Numbered from the stretch's first letter, positions 20,411-30,099 are shown. The stretch is 64,000 bases of DNA from Microbacterium terregens (GCF_039534975.1 NZ_BAAAWH010000001.1:1426001-1490000); one strand, 5' to 3'. Notes: generated by a model from the letters alone, not told the origin. A program made the numbers and translations.

Positions 20411-21494
20411 TCGCGTCATCATCCTCGGGTCCACCGGTTCGATCGGCACTCAGGCTCTCGAGGTCATCCGCTCCAACCCGCGGCGCTTCGAGGTCGTCGG
20501 ACTGTCCGCCGGTTCGAACCGCGCGGCGATGCAGGCTCAGGCCGAGCAGTTCCAGGTCGAGTTCACCGCGCTCGGCGCCGTCGAGGCCGAGCAGCTGGTG
20601 CGCGATGTCGACGCCGACGTCGTGCTCAATGGCATCACCGGCTCCGTGGGTCTCGGACCGACCCTCGCAGCGCTGGAGATGGGGCGGACCCTCGCGCTCG
20701 CCAACAAGGAGTCCCTCATCGTCGGAGGGGAGCTGGTCACCGCGATCGCGCGTCCCGGCCAGATCGTCCCCGTCGATTCCGAGCACTCGGCCATCGCCCA
20801 GGCTCTGCTGGCCGGCGATCGTTCCGAGGTGCGGCGACTGGTGCTGACAGCATCCGGCGGCCCTTTCCGGGGTCGCTCGCGCGCGTCGTTGGCCGATGTC
20901 ACACCGGCTGAGGCGCTTGCGCACCCCACCTGGGACATGGGCCGAGTGGTCACGACCAACTCCGCGACCCTCGTGAACAAGGGCCTCGAGGTCATCGAGG
21001 CGCACCTTCTCTTCGGCGTGCCGTACCACCACATCGATGTGGTCGTGCACCCCCAGTCGGTCGTGCACTCGATGGTGGAGTTCATCGACGGGTCGACTCT
21101 CGCCCAGGCCTCGCCGCCGGACATGCGACTGCCGATCTCGCTGGGTCTGGACTGGCCGCACCGCGTCGGCGGCGTCGGGCGGCCGATCGACTGGACGGTC
21201 GCGGCATCCTGGACCTTCGAACCGCTCGATGAGGAGGCCTTCCCCGCGGTGCGGCTCGCGAAGAAGGTCGGAACCGCGGGCCGCACCTACCCGGCGGTGT
21301 TCAACGCGGCCAACGAGCAGGCCGTCGACGCCTTCCACGAGGGGCGGCTGTCGTTCCCCGGGATCGTCGAGCTCGTCGAGCGCGTCGTGGAAGCCCACGA
21401 ACCGGACGCGGGCGCGGTGACGCGCGGGTCGCTCGCCGAGGCGGAGCGTTGGGCTCGGGATGCCGCGGACCGGGCGATCGTGGCCACCGCCTGA
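20406..21494 (+). CDS. dxr: 1-deoxy-D-xylulose 5-phosphate reductoisomerase
   Basis: This 362-residue enzyme makes 2-C-methyl-D-erythritol 4-phosphate, the committed step of the non-mevalonate isoprenoid pathway. The NADPH site [11 protein letters not shown] is at 6-16. The active-site blocks [25 protein letters not shown] and HPQSVVHSM are present. The gene order dxr, site-2 protease, ispG, proS is common in actinobacteria, and ispG of the same pathway lies 7.4 kb downstream here. Its 3' end runs into a short 22-bp duplication that copies the stop codon region. Confidence 0.97.
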   Translation: MRRVIILGSTGSIGTQALEVIRSNPRRFEVVGLSAGSNRAAMQAQAEQFQVEFTALGAVEAEQLVRDVDADVVLNGITGSVGLGPTLAALEMGRTLALANKESLIVGGELVTAIARPGQIVPVDSEHSAIAQALLAGDRSEVRRLVLTASGGPFRGRSRASLADVTPAEALAHPTWDMGRVVTTNSATLVNKGLEVIEAHLLFGVPYHHIDVVVHPQSVVHSMVEFIDGSTLAQASPPDMRLPISLGLDWPHRVGGVGRPIDWTVAASWTFEPLDEEAFPAVRLAKKVGTAGRTYPAVFNAANEQAVDAFHEGRLSFPGIVELVERVVEAHEPDAGAVTRGSLAEAERWARDAADRAIVATA

Positions 21495-21532
21495 GCTGCG
21501 CGTCCCCTCCGCCTGAGCTGCGCGTTCCCTCT
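21489..21532 (+). repeat. 22-bp tandem duplication over the dxr stop codon
   Basis: The unit GCCTGAGCTGCGCGTCCCCT plus two bases occurs at 21489-21510 and again at 21511-21532 with two differences. The first copy contains the dxr TGA. It directly precedes the 64-bp tandem repeat. Confidence 0.8.
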
Positions 21533-21551
21533 GTCGCGCTCCGTTTCGACC

Positions 21552-21743
21552 GGTGCTCGCCTGTCACGAAACGTCGCCGGACCCGCAGAATGCGACAGCC
21601 GAGCGAAGAGCACCCGGTGCTCGCCTGTCACGAAACGTCGCCGGACCCACAGAATGCGACAGCCGAGCGAAGAGCGCCCGGTGCTCGCCTGTCACGAAAC
21701 GCCGGGTGGACTAGCCGATGGCGACAGCCGAGCGGGAGGATGC
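21552..21743. repeat. Three tandem 64-bp repeats with palindromic cores
   Basis: Copies start at 21552, 21616 and 21680, exactly 64 bp apart. The first two differ at only two positions; the third matches at its ends and diverges in the middle. Each copy contains an imperfect inverted repeat: GCTCGCCTGTCAC on the left pairs with GCGACAGCCGAGC on the right with two mismatches. The array fills the gap between convergent dxr and the MurE-like gene. It has no coding frame that I would accept. Termination or a REP-like element are the likely roles. Confidence 0.9.
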
Positions 21744-21783
21744 GCGGGGTGGGGGCGCGACGCGCTCGGGAAGCCGGGAGGCG

Positions 21784-23403
21784 TCAGTCCGGGTAGGGAA
21801 CCGGCCAGTGCGGCTCGGGCACGGGCCACCCCGCGTCGCGCAGGGCGCGCCGGGCGAGCTCACGGGCCGAGTACGGCGTGCGGACGTCGCGGATGTCGCG
21901 GTAATCCTGATGCCCGGGTCCTGCCCAGAGGATCGCGTCGCCCTCGCCGACGAGCTTGACCGCTTCGACGATCGCAAGCTCGGGCGGTGAGTATTCGTGG
22001 ATCTCGGCATCCGGCCGGGCCTGACGGGCGCCCTCGATCAGGGTCGCCCGAATCGTCTCGATGTTCTCGAAGCGGGGGTGATGGTCGGTGACGACCAGGA
22101 TGTCGCTGCCCTCGACACCGGTGCGGCCCATGTCGTGGCGCTTGGAGGCGTCCCGGTCCCCGTCCGCGCCGAACAGCATCAGCACCTTGCCCGGGGTCAC
22201 CCGCCGGACCGCTGCCAGCGTCTTCTCGAAGGCATCGGGGGAGTGGCCGAAGTCCACGAAGACCGCCGGCCCCCGGTCGCCCGACACCCGCTCGGTGCGC
22301 CCCGGCAGGTAGGCCTCGATGCCGCCATCGCGCGCGAGCGCACGGGTGAGCCGTTCCCACTCGTAGCCGGCCTCGAGCATCATGACGATCGCGAGGCCGG
22401 CGTTGGCGGCCATGTGGCGGCCGATGACCGGCACGATCGTCGTCAACGAGCGCCCGTCCGAGGCGGAGAGGCGGAACTCGGTGCCGGTCTGCCGCTCGTT
22501 CAGGATCTCGACCACCCAGTCCGCTGCGGCGGCAGCGTCGGGATCCGCGGCGATCGCCGGTGTGCCGACGGTGACGAACGGGATCTCGCAGCGCTCCACC
22601 ACTTCTGCGGAGGGCGCAGAGTCGAGGGAGATCACCGCGCGCCGGGCGCGGTCGGGTCGGAACAGCGGCAGCTTCGCCTCGAAGTACTCGCGCATGTCCG
22701 CGTAGTCATCGAGGTGGTCGTGGGAGAGGTTGGTGAACGCCGCGATGTCGAACACGAGGCCGTCCACGCGGCGCCGGCTCAGCGCCTGCGCGCTGACCTC
22801 GACCGCGACCGCTTCGACACCGCGCTCGCGCATCAGGGCCAGGAGCGCGTGCATCTCGTAGGCCTCCGGCGTCGTGAGGCGCGAGACGATGACCTGGCCC
22901 GCGATGTGGCGCTCCGCCGTCGACGACAGTCCGGTCGTCACCCCGAGCTGCGTGAGGATCCCCTCCAGCAGGTGGGACACGCTCGTCTTGCCGTTCGTCC
23001 CGGTGGTGCCGAACAGCAGCGGAAGGTCGTCGTCGCGCCCGGTCCCGTACACCCACGCCGACAGGTCCCCCAGCAGGCCGCGCGGGTCATCGACGATGAC
23101 GACCGGCAACCCGGTCGCCGCGGCGGCGTCGGCGCCGGCGGCATCCGTGACGATGCCCACCGCGCCCTTCTCGGCGGCCGCCCCGGCATACTCCGCACCA
23201 TGCCGGTTTCCTCCGCGGACGGCGACGAACACGTCACCCGGTCGCAGATCGGCAGTGGCCAGAGTCAGGCCGGTCAGTGTCGCGCCACCCAGATCGCCGC
23301 GGGTCTCGCGGGCGAATCGGGCGGCCAGAGCCTCCAGGGTGTGCACCGGAGGATGATCCGGTCGCAGCACGGGGGGCAGGGAAGAGGGAGCGTCGTTCGC
23401 CAT
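21784..23403 (-). CDS. MurE-like Mur ligase (UDP-N-acetylmuramyl peptide synthase family)
   Basis: This 539-residue ligase has the ATP site GTTGTNGKTS, the SRLTTPEAYE and VSAQALSRRRVDG blocks, the carbamylated-lysine region DYADMREYFEAKLPLF, and a C-terminal domain. At the place where meso-DAP-specific MurE has DNPR it reads DHHPR. It lies outside any division and cell-wall cluster, inside the dxr-ispG segment, so it is probably a second MurE-type enzyme besides the main one. Its substrate is unknown. It is divergent from the site-2 protease gene. Confidence 0.85.
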   Translation of the reverse strand: MANDAPSSLPPVLRPDHPPVHTLEALAARFARETRGDLGGATLTGLTLATADLRPGDVFVAVRGGNRHGAEYAGAAAEKGAVGIVTDAAGADAAAATGLPVVIVDDPRGLLGDLSAWVYGTGRDDDLPLLFGTTGTNGKTSVSHLLEGILTQLGVTTGLSSTAERHIAGQVIVSRLTTPEAYEMHALLALMRERGVEAVAVEVSAQALSRRRVDGLVFDIAAFTNLSHDHLDDYADMREYFEAKLPLFRPDRARRAVISLDSAPSAEVVERCEIPFVTVGTPAIAADPDAAAAADWVVEILNERQTGTEFRLSASDGRSLTTIVPVIGRHMAANAGLAIVMMLEAGYEWERLTRALARDGGIEAYLPGRTERVSGDRGPAVFVDFGHSPDAFEKTLAAVRRVTPGKVLMLFGADGDRDASKRHDMGRTGVEGSDILVVTDHHPRFENIETIRATLIEGARQARPDAEIHEYSPPELAIVEAVKLVGEGDAILWAGPGHQDYRDIRDVRTPYSARELARRALRDAGWPVPEPHWPVPYPD

Positions 23404-23508
23404 GGCGCATCCATCCTCTCATCCGCCGGTGGAGGTCTCCTCGATCCGACCTGCGCGCCACCGCGCCCTGCTCGGCGAACTCAAAGCCGCCGGCGGTACC
23501 GTGTGCGT

Positions 23509-24870
23509 GTGACAGTCATCGCCTTCGCCATCGGCATCGTCCTCATGATCGTGGGGCTTGCCGTGTCGATCGCGCTGCACGAGCTCGGCCACCTGGTGCC
23601 GGCCAAGAAGTTCGGTGTGCGCGTCGGGCAGTACATGATCGGGTTCGGTCCGACGCTGTGGTCGCGCAAAGTCGGCGAAACCCAGTACGGATTCAAGGCC
23701 ATCCCGCTCGGCGGCTACATCTCGATGGCGGGCATGTACCCGCCGTCACCGAAGGCTCGACAGGCCCACGGGCAGGGTTCGGGGCACGTGTCCGGCCAGC
23801 GCAGCGGACGCGCCGGCGGCGGCTTCTTCGCCACCATGGTCCAGGACGCCCGTGCGGCCAACGACGAGACCCTGATCGGCGACGAGGACCAGCGCGTCTT
23901 CTACAAGCTCCCTGTCTGGAAGCGCGTCATCATCATGCTCGGCGGCCCGGTCATGAATCTGCTGTTCGCGATCGTCCTGTTCGCGATCCTGCTGTCGGGC
24001 ATCGGCGTCCAGACGGCGACCACGACGATCTCCAGCGTCAGCGAGTGCATCATCCCCGCCGAGGCCGGTCGCACGGAATGCACATCGGCCGACCCGGCCG
24101 CTCCGGCGGCGGCGGCAGGCCTGCAGTCGGGCGATGTCATCGTCTCGGTGGAGGGTCAGCCGATCGCCACATTCGCCGAGGCATCCGCGCTCATCCGAGA
24201 GTCATCCGACGAAGCGCTCAGCATCGTGATCGAACGCGACGGCGAGCAGCGCACGCTCTCACTCACCCCGGCCGCGGTCACCCAGCCGGTGACGGATGCC
24301 GCGGGCCGGCCGGTCCTGGATGCGAACGGGGTCGCCCGGACCCAGGAGGTCGGGTTCGCGGGCATCCGCCAAGAGGTCGAGTACCTGCGTCAGCCGATCT
24401 GGTCCGGACCCGCCGCCGCGATCGAGAACGTCGGGGCCGTGTCCGGGATCATCTGGCAGCTCCCGGTGAAGGTCTATGAGACCGCGGTCACGCTCGTCAC
24501 CGGCGGTGAACGCGACCCGAACGGGCCCCTCAGCATCGTCGGCGCCGGCATCCTGTCGGGCGAGGTCGCCTCCGCCGAGGCGCCGATCCTGAACCGCGTC
24601 GCCGGCTTTCTCGCGCTCCTGGCGTCGCTGAACATCGCGCTGTTCGTCTTCAACCTCATCCCCCTGCTGCCCCTGGACGGCGGCCACATCGTGGTCGCAC
24701 TGTGGGACGGCGTCAAACGTGCCTGGGCGAAGCTCTTCCGCCGGCCACCGCCGAAGCCCGTCGATGCGACCAAGCTCGTCCCGGTCACCTTCGTGGTCGT
24801 GATCGCCCTCATCGGCATGGGCGCGGTGCTGATCCTGGCCGACATCTTCAACCCGCTGTCGATCCTCTGA
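23509..24870 (+). CDS. rseP: RseP-type site-2 metalloprotease (M50)
   Basis: This 453-residue membrane zinc protease cleaves substrates inside the membrane. HELGH at 24-28 in the first helix is the zinc site. A PDZ domain covers roughly 180-270 (GLQSGDVIVSVEGQPI). The second metal-ligand motif LPLDGGHI is near the C-terminal membrane segments. The family activates sigma factors by cutting anti-sigma factors; the target here is unknown. I chose the GTG at 23509 because TACCGT ends exactly six bases before it and an upstream continuation is antisense to the MurE-like gene. Confidence 0.93.
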   Translation: MTVIAFAIGIVLMIVGLAVSIALHELGHLVPAKKFGVRVGQYMIGFGPTLWSRKVGETQYGFKAIPLGGYISMAGMYPPSPKARQAHGQGSGHVSGQRSGRAGGGFFATMVQDARAANDETLIGDEDQRVFYKLPVWKRVIIMLGGPVMNLLFAIVLFAILLSGIGVQTATTTISSVSECIIPAEAGRTECTSADPAAPAAAAGLQSGDVIVSVEGQPIATFAEASALIRESSDEALSIVIERDGEQRTLSLTPAAVTQPVTDAAGRPVLDANGVARTQEVGFAGIRQEVEYLRQPIWSGPAAAIENVGAVSGIIWQLPVKVYETAVTLVTGGERDPNGPLSIVGAGILSGEVASAEAPILNRVAGFLALLASLNIALFVFNLIPLLPLDGGHIVVALWDGVKRAWAKLFRRPPPKPVDATKLVPVTFVVVIALIGMGAVLILADIFNPLSIL

Positions 24871-25004
24871 CGCAGGTCGTTCGGGAGGCGTCGCCGGCTC
24901 GTCTCGTCGCGGCTGGTGGATCGGGTCGCGGCCCGTGGTGTGGGGCGGGCCGCGAGGAGCACGGCGGGCCACGACGTCGAGATCTGTGGGCATTCGACGG
25001 TGCG

Positions 25005-25028
25005 TGTCGAAAACGGCCTTGTCCGTTC
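25005..25028 (+). promoter_or_regulatory. Candidate ECF-type promoter for the DGPF-sigma pair
   Basis: TGTCGA at 25005-25010 followed by CGTTCGC from about 25024 lies 44-67 bp before the DGPF protein gene. TGTCGA is reported as the -35 element for ECF42 sigma factors, from memory of the family. The spacing to the -10 is not certain. The 201-bp intergenic region otherwise shows nothing coding. Confidence 0.35.
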
Positions 25029-25071
25029 GCTGGAGGGATGAAACGGTTCCTCTGACGAAAGGATCACTGCC

Positions 25072-25440
25072 GTGAAGTACGTCATCATGTTCACCAGCAA
25101 CCCCGAGCTCGATGCCGCCGTTCCGCCGGAGCGCCGACAGGAGGTCTACGGCCGCATCTACGAGTGGTTCGGCGAGCACGGCGAGAAGTTCGTCGACACC
25201 GGCGCCGAGCTCGAGGCCGTCGCCACCGCCACCACCGTCAAGCACGCCAGCGACGGTCCGGTCGTCGTCGACGGACCCTTCTCCGAGGCGAAGGAGGTCA
25301 TCGGCGGCTTCAGCGTCATCGAGGTTCCCGACCTCGACGCGGCCATTGCGATGGCCAAGACCTGGCCTTCGCTGGAATTCCCCGGTGTCGCGGTCGAGAT
25401 CCGTCCGATGGTCGTCGACTACAGCCAGTTCGAGCAGTGA
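25072..25440 (+). CDS. YCII/DGPF-domain protein
   Basis: This 122-residue protein has a ferredoxin-like YCII fold and the eponymous DGPF motif in VVVDGPFSEAKEVIGGF. Such proteins are co-encoded with ECF42 sigma factors; their biochemical role is unknown. The GTG start follows GAAAGGA. Its stop overlaps the sigma factor start by four bases (GTGA), implying coupled translation. Confidence 0.9.
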   Translation: MKYVIMFTSNPELDAAVPPERRQEVYGRIYEWFGEHGEKFVDTGAELEAVATATTVKHASDGPVVVDGPFSEAKEVIGGFSVIEVPDLDAAIAMAKTWPSLEFPGVAVEIRPMVVDYSQFEQ

Positions 25441-26693
25441 GCACTCCGGATGCCGCGGCGCCGGGCGGGTCATCGCAGCCGCCCGCCGCGGCATCCGATG
25501 CTCTTCTCGCGCGCGTCGTCCGCGAGGAGTCCGGGCGGATCGTCGCGGCGCTGACCTCGTCGGTCGGGAGCTTCGACATCGCCGAGGACGCCGTCGCCGA
25601 CGCGGTCCTGGAAGCGCTGCGCGAGTGGCGGCAACGCGGCATCCCGCCCAAACCCGGAGCCTGGCTCACACAGGCCGCCCGTCACAACGCCCTCGACCGG
25701 CTGCGCCGCGACACCCGGTACCGCCAGAAACTCGCCCTCCTCGGCGAGCCGGTCGCCGCGCCCGCTGATCGACCGATCGACGAGGTCGACGAGCGACTGC
25801 CGCTGCTGTTCGGATGCTGTCACCCCGCCCTGTCGCCGGACGCGCAGCTCGCACTCACCCTTCGGGCGGTCTGCGGCCTGACGACCGGTCAGATCGCGCG
25901 TGCCACCCTCAGCGCCGAATCCACGGTCGCCCAGCGCATCGTGCGGGCCAAGCGAAAGATCGGCGCCGCGGGGATTCCGATCCGGATCCCGGAGCCCGCA
26001 GAGCGGGCCGGGCGACTCGATCTCGTCCTGACGGTCGTCTCGGTGATGTACTCGGAGGCGCATCTCGTGCCGGGACGCGATGCCGCCGCCGACCGCGACC
26101 TGGCCGAGGACGCGCTGTGGCTTGCGCGCGTGATCGCCCTGGCTCTGCCGCACGAGGCCGAGGCCCAGGGGCTTCTGGCACTCGTGCTGTTCCACCGGGC
26201 GCGCGAGTCGGCCCGTGCTGTCGACGGGGATCTCGTGCTGCTGGCGGATCAGGACCGCACGAGGTGGGATGCCGCCCTCATCGCCGAGGGCCAGGCGGCG
26301 CTCCGGCGCGCGGCGATGCTGCGGCGACCGGGTCGATGGCAGCTGCACGCGGCGATCGCGGCCTGCCACGCGGACGCCCCGACGCCGGCCGAGACCGACT
26401 GGCTGCAAGTGCTGACGCTCTACGACATGCTGCTCCTGCACGACCGTTCGCCCGTCGTGCGGCTCAACCGGGCCGTCGCGCTCGCCGAGGTGGACGGGCC
26501 TGCGCCGGCGCTCGCCGAGGTCGATGCGCTCGCGGATGCCCTGTCGGGATACCACCTCTGGCACGCCGTGCGCGGGCACCTGCTGCGGTTGCTCGGAAAC
26601 GACGACGCGGCGCTCGCCGCCGACCTGCGGGCGATCGAGCTGACCGCGAACGAGGCGGAGCGTCGCCTCATCGCGCGACGAGGACGCCCGTGA
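25437..26693 (+). CDS. ECF42-type RNA polymerase sigma factor with C-terminal extension
   Basis: This 418-residue protein has sigma region 2 (SFDIAEDAVADAVLEALREW, about 41-60), region 4 with a helix-turn-helix (LTTGQIARATLSAESTVAQR) and a C-terminal extension of about 230 residues with TPR-like repeats (for example VVRLNRAVALAEVDG). This architecture and the DGPF neighbour identify the ECF42 group, which has no classical anti-sigma factor. The start is the GTG at 25437 overlapping the upstream stop. Confidence 0.92.
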   Translation: MSTPDAAAPGGSSQPPAAASDALLARVVREESGRIVAALTSSVGSFDIAEDAVADAVLEALREWRQRGIPPKPGAWLTQAARHNALDRLRRDTRYRQKLALLGEPVAAPADRPIDEVDERLPLLFGCCHPALSPDAQLALTLRAVCGLTTGQIARATLSAESTVAQRIVRAKRKIGAAGIPIRIPEPAERAGRLDLVLTVVSVMYSEAHLVPGRDAAADRDLAEDALWLARVIALALPHEAEAQGLLALVLFHRARESARAVDGDLVLLADQDRTRWDAALIAEGQAALRRAAMLRRPGRWQLHAAIAACHADAPTPAETDWLQVLTLYDMLLLHDRSPVVRLNRAVALAEVDGPAPALAEVDALADALSGYHLWHAVRGHLLRLLGNDDAALAADLRAIELTANEAERRLIARRGRP

Positions 26694-26703
26694 CCGGTGC
26701 GGT

Positions 26704-28659
26704 TCAGGCGTCGACCGGCGAGAACGCCGCGGTGACGAGGCGCTCGAGCGTGGTCATCCCGTCGCGGGAGAGGATCGACTCGAGGTGGCCCTGCACGGAG
26801 GCGAATCCGGGTCCGCGCATCGCATAGACGTCGCCGGTGGTCGGATCCGCCGCGACCTCCGCGACGCCGACAGCGCTCACTCCGGCGGGCACGCGGGCGG
26901 TGAACGTGTTGTAGAACCCGATGGATGCCGGCATCCCGAACAGATCGACGGTCTTCTGCAGTCCCTGGTGCGGCGCGTCGAGGGGTGCCAGCTCGATGCC
27001 GAGCGAGTCGGCCAGGATCTGGTGGCTCAGGCACACCGCCAGCAGCGGACGACCGGAGGCGTGACGTCGGGCGACGACCTCGCGCATCCGTCGCATCCGC
27101 GCGGTCCCGGGGTCGCGCGGATCTCCCGGTCCGGGGCCCGACACGATGAGTTCGGCATCGTCGATCTGGGCATCGGTCACCTCGTTCCACGGGACGATCC
27201 GGACATCCAGGCCGAGATGACGCAGCTGATGCGAGAGCATCGTGGTGAATCGGTCCTCGGCGTCGACCACGACTGCCGTCCGGCCCTGGAACGGACCAGC
27301 GACGATCGAATCCTGCGGGTTCAGCCAGAAGGCCGCGAGCCGGGCATTGCGCGAGGCCAGCAGCGCCGCGATGTCGGGATCGTCGGCCAGCGTGCGTGGC
27401 TGCGGTGCCGGCGCGTCTCCGTCGATCGGGCCGCTCGGCAAGGCGGGCTCGACCGGGTGATCGCGGGGGATCGCGCCGATCGCGCCGAGCACGCCGGCCG
27501 CCTTGCCGTGCGTTTCGCTCACCTCGCCGAACGGGTCGGAGTGGCGCACCAGCGTGGCGCCGACCGGCACGCGCAGGCGACCGTCGACGAGGTACGCGGT
27601 GCGGATGAGGATCGGCGCGTCAAGGTCATGCGTGGACTCGCCGGCGAGGACCGCGTCGGTGCGGGGAGTGAACAGGGCGGCGACCCCCGAGTAGTACCCG
27701 CGCGGTGTCAGCTCGTGCCGCGAGATGACCGTGCACGCGTTCTGCATCGGCGACCCGGTGACGGTGGGCGCGAACATGGTCTCGCGCAGGATGGCGCGCG
27801 GGTCGAGGCGGCTGCGGCCGCGCAGCACGTACTCGGTGTGGGTGAGCCGCGACATCTCCTTCAGGTGCGGACCGGTGATCCGGCCGCCGTCCGAGCAGAC
27901 GGCGCTCATCATCTTGAGCTCCTCATCGACGACCATGAAGAGCTCCTCGGTCTCCTTCGTCGACTGGAGGAATTCGGTCAGCGTCTCGGTGGTCGCGCCG
28001 CCGGCCGGGTGGCGGAACGTTCCCGAGATGGGATTCATCGTGACGATGCCGTCCCGCGCGCTCACGTGCGCCTCCGGGCTCGCGCCGACGGCGACGTGCC
28101 CGGGGGTGACGATCGCGAACGTCCAATAGGCGCCCCGCTCGTGCTCCAGCAGTGCACGGAACCACGTGAGCGCCGCGGTCGCGGCGTCCGCGGCGACGTT
28201 CGCGGTGAAGTCGCGGCGGATGACGAAGTTGGCGCCCTCGCCGTGGCCGATCTCATCCGCGATGACCCGCCGGACGATGGCGGCGTAGTCGTCGTCGGCG
28301 ATGTCGAAGCCGGCGTCGGCGAGGGGGATGGCCGCCGAGGGCAGCTGTTCGAGCGCCGCCGCGCGATCGAACAGGGCTCGGTCGCGAACGATCAGGCAGC
28401 GCAGCGGCGCACCGTCGTCGTGGCACTCGAATCCCCGTTCCCGCACCTGCCGGAACGGCACCAGCGCGAGCACCTCCTGCGGGCGACCGCGTTCGTCCTC
28501 GAGGGGAATGTCCGCCAGCAGGTCCACATCGACGATGTCTCCGGTGAGGAGTTCGATGGTCGCGGAATCGCGGGCGAGAAGGGCGAACGGGATGCCGCGT
28601 GCGGCGATGTCGAGCAGCACGGCGAGATCGTTCGGGGGAGTCGGGGCAGACCCGGTCAT
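26704..28659 (-). CDS. Fused TrpE-TrpG anthranilate synthase / PhzE-like enzyme
   Basis: This 651-residue protein joins a chorismate-binding synthase domain (about 1-395, with [10 protein letters not shown] and [11 protein letters not shown]) to a glutamine amidotransferase (about 435-650) whose triad is C543 in AVCLSHQ and H625 and E627 in QGHLES. The domain order matches both TrpEG fusions and PhzE, which makes 2-amino-2-deoxyisochorismate, so the product could be anthranilate or ADIC. No other trp or phz gene is nearby. It is preceded by a tryptophan leader and attenuator. The start is supported by the 5' leader ending here. Confidence 0.85.
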   Translation of the reverse strand: MTGSAPTPPNDLAVLLDIAARGIPFALLARDSATIELLTGDIVDVDLLADIPLEDERGRPQEVLALVPFRQVRERGFECHDDGAPLRCLIVRDRALFDRAAALEQLPSAAIPLADAGFDIADDDYAAIVRRVIADEIGHGEGANFVIRRDFTANVAADAATAALTWFRALLEHERGAYWTFAIVTPGHVAVGASPEAHVSARDGIVTMNPISGTFRHPAGGATTETLTEFLQSTKETEELFMVVDEELKMMSAVCSDGGRITGPHLKEMSRLTHTEYVLRGRSRLDPRAILRETMFAPTVTGSPMQNACTVISRHELTPRGYYSGVAALFTPRTDAVLAGESTHDLDAPILIRTAYLVDGRLRVPVGATLVRHSDPFGEVSETHGKAAGVLGAIGAIPRDHPVEPALPSGPIDGDAPAPQPRTLADDPDIAALLASRNARLAAFWLNPQDSIVAGPFQGRTAVVVDAEDRFTTMLSHQLRHLGLDVRIVPWNEVTDAQIDDAELIVSGPGPGDPRDPGTARMRRMREVVARRHASGRPLLAVCLSHQILADSLGIELAPLDAPHQGLQKTVDLFGMPASIGFYNTFTARVPAGVSAVGVAEVAADPTTGDVYAMRGPGFASVQGHLESILSRDGMTTLERLVTAAFSPVDA

Positions 28660-28687
28660 GGTCGGTCTTTCGTCGTGGGGGCGGTCG

Positions 28688-28787
28688 CCCTACGAAGAAG
28701 ACCGCCCGGAGGCGGTCTGTGGTCGCGCGAACACACCGCCTAAGAGGCGGGCCACCGGGTGGGGTTCGCAAGCATGGGGTGAACCTA
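28688..28787 (-). promoter_or_regulatory. Tryptophan attenuator upstream of the TrpE-TrpG gene
   Basis: On the minus strand, a TAGGTT -10 box (plus 28782-28787) is followed six bases later by a leader ORF. Then come four mutually exclusive segments: 1 CCGCCT (28745-28750), 2 AGGCGGT (28735-28741), 3 ACCGCCT (28710-28716) and 4 GGGCGGT (28701-28707). Segments 1:2 and 2:3 pair perfectly. Segments 3:4 form an eight-bp terminator stem (28699-28718) followed by TCTTCTTCG. The leader tryptophan codon abuts segment 1, so ribosome stalling would favour the 2:3 antiterminator. Confidence 0.82.
28740..28775 (-). CDS. Leader peptide of the attenuator, one Trp codon
   Basis: The ORF reads [11 protein letters not shown] and stops. 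The ATG sits six bases after a TAGGTT box, so the leader is itself leaderless. The single TGG codon is followed directly by segment 1 of the attenuator. It is too short to be called by gene finders and is recognised only through its position. Confidence 0.75.
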   Translation of the reverse strand: MLANPTRWPAS

Positions 28788-28907
28788 CCACACGGGGCAG
28801 AGGCGGTTGCGAGCGAGCGTGCCTCCGCTCCGGCATCCGCGCGGCGCCGCGCGGGGCGGATGGCGCATCCAGGCTTCGTGCGGGCGTGGCGGCGTAGGCT
28901 GGGGAAT

Positions 28908-30059
28908 GTGCCAGCCGTGAATCTCGGGATGCCCAAGGTCCCCGAAACCCTCGCCCCCCGCCGCAAGACCAGGCAGATCAAAGTCGGCAAGGTGCTGGTC
29001 GGAGGCAACGCGCCGGTGAGCGTGCAGTCGATGACGACGACGCCCACCACCAACATCAACGCCACGCTGCAGCAGATCGCCGAGTTGACGGCATCCGGAT
29101 GTGAGATCGTGCGCGTCGCGGTGCCCTCGCAGGACGACGCCGATGTGCTGCACATCATCGCGAAGAAGAGCCAGATCCCGGTCATCGCCGACATCCACTT
29201 CCAGCCGAAGTACGTCTACCAGGCCATCGACGCCGGCTGCGCAGCCGTCCGCGTCAACCCGGGCAACATCCGCAAGTTCGACGACCAGGTCGGAGAGATC
29301 GCCCGGCGCGCGAAGGAAGCCGGCGTCTCGCTGCGCATCGGAGTGAACGCCGGATCGCTGGACCCGCGCCTACTGGAGAAGTACGGCAAAGCCACGCCCG
29401 AGGCGCTGATGGAGAGCGCGGTGTGGGAGGCGTCCCTCTTCGAGGAGCACGACTTCCACGACTTCAAGATCTCCGTCAAGCACAACGACCCCGTGATCAT
29501 GGTTCAGGCCTACCGGCTCCTCGCCGAGCGGGGCGACTGGCCCCTGCACCTGGGCGTCACCGAGGCGGGGCCCGCGTTCCAAGGCACGATCAAGAGCGCG
29601 ACCGCGTTCGGCATCCTTCTCGGCGAGGGAATCGGAGACACGATCCGTGTCTCGCTCTCAGCTCCCCCCGCCGAGGAGGTCAAGGTCGGCCACCAGATCC
29701 TTCAGTCGCTGAACCTCCGCGAGCGCAAGCTCGAGATCGTCTCGTGCCCCTCGTGCGGGCGTGCGCAGGTTGATGTCTACACGCTTGCCGACAACGTGAC
29801 CGAGGGCCTCAAGGACATGACCGTCCCGCTGCGGGTCGCCGTCATGGGCTGTGTCGTCAACGGTCCCGGCGAGGCGCGTGAGGCCGACCTCGGAGTGGCC
29901 TCCGGCAACGGCAAGGGCCAGATCTTCGTCAAGGGTCACGTCATCAAGACCGTTCCGGAGTCCGAGATCGTCGCGACGCTCATCGAAGAAGCGAATCGGC
30001 TGGCGGCCGAGATGGGCCCCGCCGCCCCGGTCGGGACGGCCCAGGTCGTCACCAGCTGA
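28908..30059 (+). CDS. ispG: 4-hydroxy-3-methylbut-2-en-1-yl diphosphate synthase
   Basis: This 383-residue iron-sulfur enzyme makes HMBPP in the non-mevalonate pathway. The [4Fe-4S] cysteines are in [11 protein letters not shown] and [11 protein letters not shown] near the C-terminus. The N-terminal barrel carries VQSMTTTPT and RVNPGNIR. The GTG at 28908 is preferred because TAGGCT ends seven bases upstream; GTG at 28917 or ATG at 28929 are alternatives. It belongs with dxr upstream in the same pathway. Confidence 0.97.
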   Translation: MPAVNLGMPKVPETLAPRRKTRQIKVGKVLVGGNAPVSVQSMTTTPTTNINATLQQIAELTASGCEIVRVAVPSQDDADVLHIIAKKSQIPVIADIHFQPKYVYQAIDAGCAAVRVNPGNIRKFDDQVGEIARRAKEAGVSLRIGVNAGSLDPRLLEKYGKATPEALMESAVWEASLFEEHDFHDFKISVKHNDPVIMVQAYRLLAERGDWPLHLGVTEAGPAFQGTIKSATAFGILLGEGIGDTIRVSLSAPPAEEVKVGHQILQSLNLRERKLEIVSCPSCGRAQVDVYTLADNVTEGLKDMTVPLRVAVMGCVVNGPGEAREADLGVASGNGKGQIFVKGHVIKTVPESEIVATLIEEANRLAAEMGPAAPVGTAQVVTS

Positions 30060-30099
30060 CGCGGCCTTGGCTCGCGGCATCCCGCCGAATTGCTCTGCG

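Noticed and set aside
21997..23508. N-terminal extension of the site-2 protease to 957 residues
   Set aside because: The extra 500 residues are antisense to the MurE-like gene; the GTG at 23509 has a well-placed TACCGT box and starts a normal protease.
26785..28743. Open frame of 652 codons on the plus strand
   Set aside because: It is antisense to the TrpE-TrpG gene, which has complete domains.
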